A stretch of DNA of 64,000 nt. It comes from an uncultured Acidimicrobiales bacterium (GTDB taxonomy: Bacteria > Actinomycetota > Acidimicrobiia > Acidimicrobiales > SHLQ01). The stretch's first letter is position 1. The number at the start of each line of letters is the position of its first letter. The stretch is taken from the NCBI GenBank assembly GCA_938041035.1, contig CALHYX010000030.1:41458-105457 (forward strand), given 5' to 3'. This document shows positions 45,633 to 53,168 of this stretch, piece after piece. The position numbers and the translations under genes were made by a program. The notes beneath the pieces are model-generated. The model had not been told where the DNA came from and did no database searches. It was given only the letters and a program-made list of their open reading frames with translations.

Positions 45633-46790
45633 CTACCAGCCCGGCGGTGGGGGACCGGGCTCGGTGAAGACGTTCCAGGGGCCCTCGACCTCATAGGTGC
45701 GGCCGGGGTTGCGCTGCGAACTGAAGTACAGGCGGGTGCCCGAAGGGTCGAACGCCGGCCCGGTGATCTCCGAACCCGTTACGCCGGTGAGTTCGACCAC
45801 GGGAAAGGTGCCGCCGTCCTCGCGGACGAGCACGATCTGCATGTTGCCGCCGTCCTCGGCGACGTAGGCGACACCCGACGATGATGTTTCGAGATTGTCG
45901 GCGCCGCTGAGCAGACCGTTGGACGAAACGGCGAGGTCATAGATGATCTCGAGTTGGTTGGCCGCGGGGTCGTACTTCCAAACCCGGTTGTCGCCTTTGG
46001 TGGTGAACAACAGGTTGCCGTTGCTCATGTCGCAGCCCTCGCCGCCGTTGAACACCTTGGTGTTGGCGACCTGGCCCCGCGTCGGGGTGGTGGTCGCCAG
46101 CGGGTCCGGCACCGTCTGCCACGACAATGTCGTGCCGGACTCGGTGAGGATCTGAAGGACGCCCGCCGAAAGGTCGCCCCAGGTGGTCGGAACGAATCGG
46201 TACAGACCGCCGCTGGGATGGTCCTCGGTGAGATACAGCACCTGGTTCGTCTCGTCGGCGGCCGCCGCTTCGTGCCGAAAGAGGCCCATGAGCGGACGTT
46301 CCACGGCCGCGCTGTTCCCCAGCGGGTCGCACTCCCAGAGCGCCCCGCGGGACCATTCCTCACCGCTGAGCCAGGTGCCCCACGGGGTGACACCGCCCCC
46401 GCAATTGCGCGACGTGCCGGTCAGCGTGCTGCCGGCGTTGACGATCTGGGCGTTGGCGTCGAATTCGACGAAGCCGACGCCGCCGGCGCCGCTGCCGGAC
46501 TCGCAGTTGCTGACGTAGCTCCAGCCGCCGCCGGGCAGGGCGAAGCAGGCGCCCCCGTCGGGGTCGGCGTGCCAGGTGTAGCCGGTACCCGGGACGGTTT
46601 GGCCGGTGGTCGCGATCACCCGGCTGGTGAAGTAGTCCTGGAGCTTCAGGCCGTTGGCGTCGGGCGCGACGAGGTCCTGGGGGTCACACGCGGTGAGCAA
46701 CAGGCCGCCGCCGCCGAGAAGGGCGGCCAGGCTCGTGGCGGAGGCGCCGCGAAGAAAATCGCGGCGAGGAATGGGACGGAGTGCGGGCAC
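45633..46790 (-). CDS. Tat-exported PhoX-like phosphatase/DUF839 protein
   Basis: 385 residues. The signal begins MPALRPIPRRDFLRGASATS (twin-arginine motif RRDFLRG), then a hydrophobic stretch and LLLTACDP, a lipobox, so it is a probable Tat lipoprotein. The mature part has RNCGGGVTPWGTWLSGEEWS, the typical PhoX metal-ligand motif of iron-calcium alkaline phosphatases, followed by EAAAADETNQVLYLTEDHPS and DMSNGNLLFTTKGDNRVWKY. It is shorter than full PhoX (about 600 residues), so phosphatase activity is not sure. The start is GTG 46790. Confidence 0.8.
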   Translation of the reverse strand: MPALRPIPRRDFLRGASATSLAALLGGGGLLLTACDPQDLVAPDANGLKLQDYFTSRVIATTGQTVPGTGYTWHADPDGGACFALPGGGWSYVSNCESGSGAGGVGFVEFDANAQIVNAGSTLTGTSRNCGGGVTPWGTWLSGEEWSRGALWECDPLGNSAAVERPLMGLFRHEAAAADETNQVLYLTEDHPSGGLYRFVPTTWGDLSAGVLQILTESGTTLSWQTVPDPLATTTPTRGQVANTKVFNGGEGCDMSNGNLLFTTKGDNRVWKYDPAANQLEIIYDLAVSSNGLLSGADNLETSSSGVAYVAEDGGNMQIVLVREDGGTFPVVELTGVTGSEITGPAFDPSGTRLYFSSQRNPGRTYEVEGPWNVFTEPGPPPPGW

Positions 46791-46918
46791 CGGCCGGTCC
46801 TTTTCATGATGAAGATGTGCGGGGTTTCGTCGCGCGCCGACCGCTTCTCATCACGGGGGTGGCAACACCCGTGAGCCTAGCGAGCTTTCGGCCGCCCCGG
46901 CCAGAATCACGCCCCGCC

Positions 46919-46934
46919 ACTTGTATAGACAAGT
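46919..46934. promoter_or_regulatory. GntR/HutC-type operator
   Basis: ACTTGT (46919-46924) and ACAAGT (46929-46934) are inverted arms around ATAG. The centre GTATAGAC fits the HutC-subfamily GntR consensus GTNTANAC. The site overlaps the presumed -35 (TTGTAT, 46921-46926) of the TauE promoter, so a bound GntR protein would repress it. No GntR gene is in the window. Confidence 0.65.
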
Positions 46935-46950
46935 TAACTACAGGTAAGAT
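46921..46950 (+). promoter_or_regulatory. Promoter of the tauE-like transcript
   Basis: TTGTAT at 46921-46926 and TAAGAT at 46945-46950 are separated by 18 bases. The -10 ends 6 bases before an ATG at 46957, which starts an eight-codon ORF, so transcription probably begins at or near that codon. Confidence 0.6.
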
Positions 46951-46956
46951 ACAGAT

Positions 46957-46983
46957 ATGACCCGGGCACCCGAGATGACATGA
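46957..46983 (+). CDS. uORF 1, leaderless eight-residue peptide MTRAPEMT
   Basis: ATG at 46957 sits 6 bases after TAAGAT. The peptide stops at TGA 46981-46983, and that stop overlaps the ATG of uORF 2 at 46980 (ATGA). Coupled translation through to the transporter would follow. The peptide is too short for any family; existence of translation is an inference from layout. Confidence 0.4.
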   Translation: MTRAPEMT

Positions 46984-47000
46984 GTACCGAACCGGCATGA
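46980..47000 (+). CDS. uORF 2, six-residue peptide MSTEPA
   Basis: ATG 46980 overlaps the uORF 1 stop, and its own TGA (46998-47000) overlaps the ATG of the TauE-like gene at 46997 (ATGA). No ribosome binding site precedes the TauE start, so re-initiation after this stop is the most economical way to translate the transporter. Confidence 0.4.
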   Translation: MSTEPA

Positions 47001-47797
47001 GTGCCGAAGTGCTACTGCTCGCCGCCGATCTGTCGACCGTGGTCGTCGTTGCGGTGACCGCGGTCCTGACGGCCGCGGTCACGGCGGTGATCGGGTTCGG
47101 GGGCGGCATCGTGTTGCTGGCCGTGCTGGTCTCGGTTCTCGAGCCCGGCGAGGCCATACCCGTGCACGCCGGGATTCAGTTGGCGAGCAACGGTGCGCGA
47201 GCCCGCACCTATCGGGCGGTCGTCGAATGGCCGATCGTGAAGTGGATGTCGCTTCCGCTGATCGCCACGGTGCCCGTCGGCCTCCTGATCGCCGACGCGA
47301 CGCCGCGCGCGGCCGGCCGCCTCCTCATCGGGCTGTTCGTGATGCTGGCCATGATCAAGCCCTGGGAGCGGTTCGGCTGGGTCACCCCTCCCGCCGTTCC
47401 CCCGACCGACGGCGACCGGCTGTCACCTCGCCGGTGGCTTCCGCTCGGCGCGGCCAACGGTGTGCTGCTGCCATCCGTGGGGGCCACTGGCGTCATGTTG
47501 GCGCCGTTCCTTCGCGGGGCACTCCCCGATCGGGCACCGTTTGTGGGCACCTTCGCCGCCCAGCAGGTGCTCGCCCATCTGAGCAAGATCATCGCCTTCA
47601 CGGCGGCCGGTTTCGCCTTTGCCGACCAGGTCGTCCTGATGGTCATCGGGGTGGTGGGCGTCGTGGCCGGCACCGCGCTGGGCACCCGCTTTGGGGACCG
47701 ATTGTCGGAGGTCGCGTTCAACCGGATCTACTACGTGGGGCTCACCGTGGTGGCCGTGCGCCTGATCGTGCTCTCGGTGCGCGACCTGGTGGCATAG
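46997..47797 (+). CDS. TauE/SafE-family (TSUP) permease
   Basis: 266 residues with about eight membrane segments. The N-terminal repeat has VVVVAVTAVLTAAVTAVIGF and GGGIVLLAVLVSVLEPGEAI, and the C-terminal one LGAANGVLLPSVGATGVMLA and FAFADQVVLMVIGVVGVVAG. The TSUP family exports sulfite, sulfoacetate or imports organosulfur compounds. Its promoter carries the HutC-type operator, and two tiny overlapping uORFs precede it, so expression appears both transcriptionally and translationally controlled. Confidence 0.87.
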   Translation: MSAEVLLLAADLSTVVVVAVTAVLTAAVTAVIGFGGGIVLLAVLVSVLEPGEAIPVHAGIQLASNGARARTYRAVVEWPIVKWMSLPLIATVPVGLLIADATPRAAGRLLIGLFVMLAMIKPWERFGWVTPPAVPPTDGDRLSPRRWLPLGAANGVLLPSVGATGVMLAPFLRGALPDRAPFVGTFAAQQVLAHLSKIIAFTAAGFAFADQVVLMVIGVVGVVAGTALGTRFGDRLSEVAFNRIYYVGLTVVAVRLIVLSVRDLVA

Positions 47798-47910
47798 CCG
47801 CTCTGATCGGTGGTGGTCGTGGTCCCGTCGTTCGGGCTCAACTGCACTTGAGCTCAAGGGCCCGGCCGCAGGGATTCCGGCCCCGCCGATGCCACGTACA
47901 CTGCAGCCTC

Positions 47911-48834
47911 ATGATCGTGAGTTGTGGTGAAGCCCTGGTCGACGTGTTCACCGTCGACGGTGTCGAGAAGGCCGTCGTCGGGGGCGGTCCGCTCAATGTG
48001 GCCATTGCCGCGGCACGGTTGGGCGTGCCTTCGGCTTTCGTCGGGGGCGTTTCGACCGATGCCCACGGTCAGGCGATCTGGGCCCACCTGGAGGCCAACG
48101 ATGTCGACCTCGATGCGGCGGCGCGGTTCGATGCGCCGACGGCGCGGGCCATCGTCGAGCACACCCCCAAACTCAGCTTCCGATTCGAGGGCGCGGGCAC
48201 CGCCGACACGCTGCTCGACTCGGTCGATCTGTCGGCGCTGGGCGCGGGTTCTTCGGCCGACCACATCGTGCATGGCGGCACGCTCGGGATGTTTCGGGGA
48301 CCTACGGCCGAGGCGTTGGCCCAGCTGGTCGAGGGTCACGACGGGATCGTCTCGCTCGACCCGAACATCCGCCCGAAGATCATCGATGATCGCGACGACT
48401 GGCTCCACTTTCACGACCGCTGGGTCGCGCACACGAACATCTACAAGGGCTCCGACGAGGATCTCGAATGGATCTGGCCGGGCCGATCGCCCGAATCGTG
48501 TGCCGAAGAGCTTCTCGCCAACGGCATGACCGTTGTCCTCATCACCCGGGGGTCGGAGGGCCTGAGCGTTCTCACCGCGGACGGCGAGGCCACCTCCACC
48601 GCACCGGCGGTGCAGGTTGTCGACACCGTCGGGGCCGGCGACACGATCGTCGCGGCCATCCTGGCGTCGCTCTGGGACGCGGGGGTTCGCGATCGCGACC
48701 AACTGGGGGCGGTATCGCTCAGCGACTGGGAGAGGTACGGCCAGCGCGCGGTGGTCGCCGCCGGCATCACCTGCTCCCGGCAGGGTGCGGATCCACCCCG
48801 TCGAGTCGAGCTCGGTGAGCTCTGGCCGGACTAG
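47911..48834 (+). CDS. PfkB-family carbohydrate kinase (fructokinase-like)
   Basis: 307 residues. The N-terminal MIVSCGEALVDVFTVDG and GGGPLNVAIAAARLGVPSAF are PfkB motif 1; the C-terminal VVDTVGAGDTIVAAILASLW is motif 2 with the catalytic GAGD Asp. FAFVGG-type residues match fructokinase-like members, but ribokinase-like substrates are possible. TACACT (47897-47902) ends 8 bases before the ATG, a leaderless layout, which selects this start over the longer frame. Confidence 0.88.
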   Translation: MIVSCGEALVDVFTVDGVEKAVVGGGPLNVAIAAARLGVPSAFVGGVSTDAHGQAIWAHLEANDVDLDAAARFDAPTARAIVEHTPKLSFRFEGAGTADTLLDSVDLSALGAGSSADHIVHGGTLGMFRGPTAEALAQLVEGHDGIVSLDPNIRPKIIDDRDDWLHFHDRWVAHTNIYKGSDEDLEWIWPGRSPESCAEELLANGMTVVLITRGSEGLSVLTADGEATSTAPAVQVVDTVGAGDTIVAAILASLWDAGVRDRDQLGAVSLSDWERYGQRAVVAAGITCSRQGADPPRRVELGELWPD

Positions 48835-48894
48835 GTCGTTCCCGTCGAAAAATCGTCGACCGCGCGTCAACTCCGGAGGTGTAGGATCCGGGGC

Positions 48895-49035
48895 ATGGGA
48901 ATCCTTCTCGTCGTTCTGTTGTTGACGTCGGTGCTGATTCTCGTGTTCACGACCGGATGGGATGCACCGCGAGCACTCCGGCGGACTCGGCGCCGCGTTC
49001 GGCGCCGGCTGCGCGGCGCCCGCACTAGCTCCTAG
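48895..49035 (+). CDS. Small 46-residue single-span membrane protein
   Basis: MGILLVVLLLTSVLILVFTT is one hydrophobic membrane segment, followed by the basic tail RALRRTRRRVRRRLRGARTS. This is typical of a small membrane protein with its C-terminus in the cytoplasm. TAGGAT (48882-48887) ends 7 bases before the ATG, the leaderless layout seen at many genes here. No family is known to me. Confidence 0.45.
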   Translation: MGILLVVLLLTSVLILVFTTGWDAPRALRRTRRRVRRRLRGARTSS

Positions 49036-49107
49036 CGGCGTTCGGTTCCCGAACCGCCTTCAACGCGCTGCAAAGGCGCTTGGCCTGGGCAGGAGCCAGG
49101 TGTTTCG

Positions 49108-49181
49108 CGCGCTCGGAGGGACTTGAACCCCCAACCTTCTGATCCGTAATCAGATGCTCTATCCAATTGAGCTACGAGCGC
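49108..49181 (-). tRNA. tRNA-Arg (anticodon ACG)
   Basis: On the minus strand the acceptor GCGCTCG (49181-49175) pairs with CGAGCGC, with G as discriminator at 49108. The anticodon stem CTGAT/ATCAG encloses TTACGGA with anticodon ACG (wobble inosine, reads CGN). The T-arm has GGTTCAAGTCC. CCA is not encoded. It lies in the 236-base gap between the small protein and cobW-like genes. Confidence 0.96.
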
Positions 49182-49271
49182 TTGGGCTCCACAAGTGTAG
49201 GCCGTCGGACCCGACGCGCCCACCCGAATTCGCGAAGTTGGCGTCTCTGCGGGTCGACGGTCGCTGACCGC

Positions 49272-50189
49272 TCAATCGAGATCGATGACCACGAGATCGG
49301 TGGCCAACTCCTGGGCGAGCCCGTCGAGCTGGCCCTCCAGTTCGGCCTGGCTGAGCGCGGTGATCGAGCGGCGGCGGCCGACCACCTGAATCGCCCAGTG
49401 CGTCCCGCTGGGGTCGACGGCGATGCCCTTGGCGCGCACTGCTCCCGCGGTCGTCTCGTCGAGCAGATGATCGATAGCGGCGCGCTCGATGGGTCGCGGG
49501 AGGGGATGGGTGCGCACGGTGTGGCGATCGAACAGGGTGGCGGGCGGTAGTTGGGTCGGTCCGCCGGGCCGGCGACCGCCGAGGCGCAGCACGGTCGCGA
49601 TCGACGCGGTGGCGCCGTCGATGACCGGGACATCGGGGGCCAGTTGGTGTACCCGCGCGCGAACGGCATCGATCCGGGCGGGCGCCGCGAGATCGGTCTT
49701 GGTCAACACCACGAGGTCGGCGGCGCTGATCTGGGCCTCGATGGCCAGGCCGGCCACCGGTTCGGCGGCGAGTTCGGTGAACGCGTCGCAGTCGACCAGC
49801 GTGACCACGCCGTCGAGTTGGAAGCCCGCCGTTCGGCCCCACGGGATGACCCGGCTGGGCTCGGCCACGCCGCTGAGTTCGACCACCACGTGATCGGGTG
49901 GGTTCCGGCGGGCCCGCAGCTGGTCGAACGCGGCGCCGAAGCCGTCGCTGAGGCTGCAACAGATGCACCCGTCGGTGAGCTCGATGGTGTCGCCGTGGCG
50001 GCGCTTCAGGAGTCGGGCATCGATGTTGATGGCGCCGACATCGTTGACGAAGACCGCGATTGGTCGGTCGGTGGTTTCGAGCAGGGAGTTGATCAGCGTG
50101 GTCTTGCCCGCGCCGAGGTAGCCGGCCACAAAGGTGATCGGCACCCGCTGGCCGTCCCACGGCAGGAAGTCGGGCTCCTGATACGGCAT
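49272..50189 (-). CDS. CobW/P47K-type G3E GTPase (metal chaperone-like)
   Basis: 305 residues. Walker A is GYLGAGKTTL at 23-32, the metal-binding motif GCICCSL is at 74-80 (CxCC), Walker B is VVVELSGVAEPS, and the guanine-specific motif is LTKTDL. A C-terminal CobW domain contains GIAVDPSGTHWAIQVVGRRR. The family inserts Zn, Ni or Co into enzymes. TAGGGT (50197-50202, minus strand) ends 7 bases before the ATG, a leaderless layout, so the much longer frame running past the sulfatase gene is rejected. Confidence 0.88.
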   Translation of the reverse strand: MPYQEPDFLPWDGQRVPITFVAGYLGAGKTTLINSLLETTDRPIAVFVNDVGAINIDARLLKRRHGDTIELTDGCICCSLSDGFGAAFDQLRARRNPPDHVVVELSGVAEPSRVIPWGRTAGFQLDGVVTLVDCDAFTELAAEPVAGLAIEAQISAADLVVLTKTDLAAPARIDAVRARVHQLAPDVPVIDGATASIATVLRLGGRRPGGPTQLPPATLFDRHTVRTHPLPRPIERAAIDHLLDETTAGAVRAKGIAVDPSGTHWAIQVVGRRRSITALSQAELEGQLDGLAQELATDLVVIDLD

Positions 50190-50237
50190 GGCGGGCACCC
50201 TAGCGTTGCCGTGGCGGTGGCTGGCGTAGGCTCGTCG

Positions 50238-51569
50238 ATGATGTCGGATCGCCGCAATGTGCTGTTTATCCTTGCCGATCAGCTCCAGGCGTTCGCCCTC
50301 GGTTGCATGGGTCACCCGGACATCGAGACGCCAAACCTCGACACTCTCGCGCAACGAGGATGCGTGTTCCGCAACGCCTACTCCGAGTTCCCGGTCTGCA
50401 CGCAGTACCGGGGTGTGCTGATGACCGGACGCTACGGCACCGAGAGCGGGGTCACGTCGTTTGACCAGGGTCCCGCTCCCGGTACGCGGTGTATCGCCCA
50501 TGCGTTGAACGACCACGGCGTGTGGACCAGCTATGTCGGCAAGTGGCACCTGTACTCGTTCTTCGACAAGCCGGTACTCCCCGATCAGCGCTGCGGTTTT
50601 TCGCGCTTCATCGGGTATCAGAGTTACAACGACTACCTCGATGGGATCCGGTTCTGGGACGAGGAGGGCCGATGCCGCGAATTCGCCGGCGGGCACCGCA
50701 CCACCGCGACCGCTGACCTGGCGATTGAGCGGCTGCGCGAGGTCCCCGCCGACCGCTCGTTCGCCCTCTTCGTCAGCTTCCTGAGCCCGCACTACCCGCT
50801 GCAGCCCGACCCGGCATTCGAAGCGCGCTATCGCGGTGCGGCCATCGCGTTGCGGCCCAACGTGCACGCTCCGGATCAGGTGTTCACGCCCACCTACAGC
50901 CCGGCGAGCCCGCAGCCGATCGAGACCGACCCCAACTACTCCCGGTATGGCACCTCGCTCGAGCTGTTCTGGCAGCAGTACGCCGCCATGGTGAGCCAGC
51001 TCGATGCCGAGGTCGGTCGCATTCTCGCCGAGCTGCGCCGGGCAGGGCGCGCCGAAGACACCTTGATCGTCTTCACCAGCGACCACGGCGAGATGGGAGG
51101 CAGCCACGGTCGGATGAACAAGGGGTCGTGGCACGAGGAGTCGACCCGGGTGCCGCTCATTGTGCATCGGCCGGGGGCTCCCGAGGGAGCGGTGATCGAA
51201 ACGCCAGTCTCGGCCGGGGTCGACATGGGACCGACGATGCTCGACTGGTTCGGCGCGCCGCCCGAGCCGGGTTCGGCGGCGATCGGCGCGGGCGCCTCGT
51301 TGTTGGGGATGGCGGCGTCGGGCGCGGTCGCCGCTCACCACCCGGTGTTTTCGGAGATGGCCGACGGCGGCGACTGGGCGATGGTGCGATCGGGCGACTG
51401 GAAGTATGTCGAGTCGCGCGCCACCGGGGAACCGTTGGCCCTGCACGACCTGTCGACCGACCCGCATGAGCTGCACAACCGGCTCGATGATCCGGTGGCC
51501 GCGGCGGCGCGGACCGAAGCCCATCGGCACTTGCACGCCTGGCGATCCGTGGTTGGTCTGGCTAACTAG
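50238..51569 (+). CDS. Sulfatase-family hydrolase with atypical formylglycine motif
   Basis: About 442-443 residues. NVLFILADQLQAFALGCMGH is the N-terminal metal site (Asp13 from the second ATG), and IVFTSDHGEMGGSHGRMNKG is the C-terminal metal site. The modification motif is FPVCTQYRGVLMTGRYG: the Cys (residue 53) is followed by T-Q-Y-R, with Gln where the usual CxPxR has Pro. Whether it is converted to formylglycine is doubtful; a phosphonate- or phosphate-ester hydrolase is possible. Two ATGs (50238 and 50241) follow TAGGCT (50227-50232); the second gives the usual 8-base gap. Confidence 0.83.
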   Translation: MMSDRRNVLFILADQLQAFALGCMGHPDIETPNLDTLAQRGCVFRNAYSEFPVCTQYRGVLMTGRYGTESGVTSFDQGPAPGTRCIAHALNDHGVWTSYVGKWHLYSFFDKPVLPDQRCGFSRFIGYQSYNDYLDGIRFWDEEGRCREFAGGHRTTATADLAIERLREVPADRSFALFVSFLSPHYPLQPDPAFEARYRGAAIALRPNVHAPDQVFTPTYSPASPQPIETDPNYSRYGTSLELFWQQYAAMVSQLDAEVGRILAELRRAGRAEDTLIVFTSDHGEMGGSHGRMNKGSWHEESTRVPLIVHRPGAPEGAVIETPVSAGVDMGPTMLDWFGAPPEPGSAAIGAGASLLGMAASGAVAAHHPVFSEMADGGDWAMVRSGDWKYVESRATGEPLALHDLSTDPHELHNRLDDPVAAAARTEAHRHLHAWRSVVGLAN

Positions 51570-51574
51570 ACGAC

Positions 51575-51916
51575 CTATGAGGGAACATCGCCCACGCGGC
51601 GCACCGCTTCGAGCGCTTCTCGCAGGGTGAACCGACCGGCGTAAAGGGCCTTGCCGACCACGGCTCCTTCGAGGTTCGACCCGTTCACCGAGATCGCGGC
51701 GAGGGCGACGAGGTCGTCGAGTGAAGCGATGCCCCCCGAAGCGATGACCGGTGTGGACGTCGCGGCGATGACCGCTCGGTACAGGTCGAGGTTGGGGCCG
51801 CGGAGCATGCCGTCGCGGCTCACATCGGTGACGACGTAGCGGGTACACCCGGCCCGATCGAGCATGGTGATGGTCTCCCCCAGGTGGCCGACGTCACGGG
51901 TATCGCAGGGTGAAGT
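51575..51916 (-). pseudogene. hisA: 5'-truncated hisA fragment (phosphoribosyl isomerase A, C-terminal part)
   Basis: The minus-strand frame from a stop at 51917 gives [20 protein letters not shown] then [36 protein letters not shown] and [13 protein letters not shown]. These match the last 100 or so residues of HisA/PriA, including the catalytic Asp in VVTDVSRDG and the phosphate-binding ASGG. The N-terminal half of the barrel is missing and the in-frame stop lies just upstream; no HisA-like sequence is seen in other frames before it. It is most likely a decayed or transferred fragment, with a full hisA expected elsewhere in the genome. Confidence 0.75.
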
Positions 51917-51994
51917 TCACGCGGGCACCCTAGGCAAGGTCACCTTCGGCTGGCCGAGAATCGATCGCGGGATTCGGTCGGGGAACCGTCAAGT

Positions 51995-52013
51995 GTCTAC
52001 CTGGTAGTAGACT
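51995..52013. promoter_or_regulatory. TetR operator and -10 box of the regulator gene
   Basis: CTACCTGGTAG (51997-52007) is a perfect 11-bp palindrome, within arms GTCTAC (51995-52000) and GTAGAC (52007-52012). TAGACT (52008-52013) is a -10 box ending 7 bases before the ATG at 52021. A repressor bound here would cover the promoter, so autorepression is likely. Confidence 0.65.
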
Positions 52014-52020
52014 GTTGGGT

Positions 52021-52602
52021 ATGGCGAGGCCGACCGGACGACCGGTGCGAGACGAACTGATCACCGAAGCCACCCGGTTGGTGAAGTCGGTCGGGGTCAC
52101 CGCGTTCAGCTACGGCGACCTCGCCAAACAACTGGGCATCAAGGCGCCGTCGATCCATCACCACTTTCGGGTCAAGGAAGATCTGATCACCGCGGTCGCC
52201 GAGCGGTACCGGCTCGACTTCAACGCGCTGGTCGCGGCGATCCCGGAGGGGTTGGCGAGCGATCGGCTGCAGGCCTACGCCGACCTGTTCGCGACGACGG
52301 CGAGGTCCGAACAGCTTTGCCTCTGCGGTGCCGTCGCCGCCGAGTGGCTGTCGATCGGCGAGGGCCCGCGGGCCGAGGTCGAACGGTTCTTCGCCGACCA
52401 GCTCGACTGGCTGACCGACGAGGTGGCGGCCGGTGCGGCCAGCGGTGAGTTTCGAGCCGACCTCGACTCGCGGCATGTGGCGTCGCTGGTGCTCGCCGCG
52501 CTCGAGGGATCGATGCTGATGTGTCGCGCCGGTGCCAGCCCGGACCTGGCCGCCGACCTGGGAGCACTGCTGTTGACCATGGTGGGCCCCGACGCGGAGT
52601 AG
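52021..52602 (+). CDS. TetR/AcrR-family transcriptional regulator
   Basis: 193 residues. The N-terminal helix-turn-helix is SVGVTAFSYGDLAKQLGIKA then PSIHHHFRVKEDLITAVAER. The C-terminal ligand domain includes CLCGAVAAEWLSIGEGPRAE, resembling the LmrA/YxaF-type group. The ATG at 52021 is chosen over the in-frame TTG at 52015 because of the 7-base gap to the -10 box. The target other than itself is unknown; the truncated hisA is divergent and DUF1801 follows convergently. Confidence 0.88.
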   Translation: MARPTGRPVRDELITEATRLVKSVGVTAFSYGDLAKQLGIKAPSIHHHFRVKEDLITAVAERYRLDFNALVAAIPEGLASDRLQAYADLFATTARSEQLCLCGAVAAEWLSIGEGPRAEVERFFADQLDWLTDEVAAGAASGEFRADLDSRHVASLVLAALEGSMLMCRAGASPDLAADLGALLLTMVGPDAE

Positions 52603-52614
52603 CTCGCTTCGGTC

Positions 52615-53061
52615 CTACGAGTCGTGGGTGGTGTAGTTGGCGCGCATGTGGGCGACGCCGTCGGCGACGATCTGTTCGAGGACCTCGAGGTCGACGTCGG
52701 CGAGCTTGTTGACGTACAGACAGCTCTTGCCGACCTTGTGTTTACCGAGCTCGGCGAGCGAGTCACCGAGGTCGTCGTACCCGGGCAGGATGTACAGCAC
52801 CAGGTTGGCCTTGCGCGGCGAGAACCCGGTGATCATGAACTCGCCCTCGCGCCCGCTTTCGTAGGTGTACTCGTAGCGACCGAACCCGACGATGGACGGG
52901 CCCCACATCTTCGGTTCGCAGCCGGTCACCCGACGCATCATCGCGAGCAACTGCTCGGCGTCGGCTCGCCGGGTGGGATGCTCGACCGCCGCGATAAATG
53001 CCTCGGGGTCTGCCCCGGTCGCGGTCGTTTTGTTCTGGACCTTCTTGGTGGTCTTGGCCAT
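52615..53061 (-). CDS. DUF1801 (YdhG-like) protein
   Basis: 148 residues. TRRADAEQLLAMMRRVTGCE, PKMWGPSIVGFGRYEYTYES, GEFMITGFSPRKANLVLYIL and GKSCLYVNKLADVDLEVLEQ form the YdhG-like fold of DUF1801. A Lys-rich N-terminal extension (MAKTTKKVQNKTTATG) is present. Some members bind iron or act in heavy-metal homeostasis, but the role is not known here. The ATG at 53061 is chosen as the upstream frame continues into the ABC transporter genes. Confidence 0.8.
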   Translation of the reverse strand: MAKTTKKVQNKTTATGADPEAFIAAVEHPTRRADAEQLLAMMRRVTGCEPKMWGPSIVGFGRYEYTYESGREGEFMITGFSPRKANLVLYILPGYDDLGDSLAELGKHKVGKSCLYVNKLADVDLEVLEQIVADGVAHMRANYTTHDS

Positions 53062-53168
53062 GAAGAGTTCGCCCCGCTCTCGATCTTGCTTGTTGTCTTG
53101 ATGTGCGCTGGTGTCCGCTTCGGACGTGTACGACGTCCCGATTCTTGCACCTCGGGTCCGGGCCGTCC

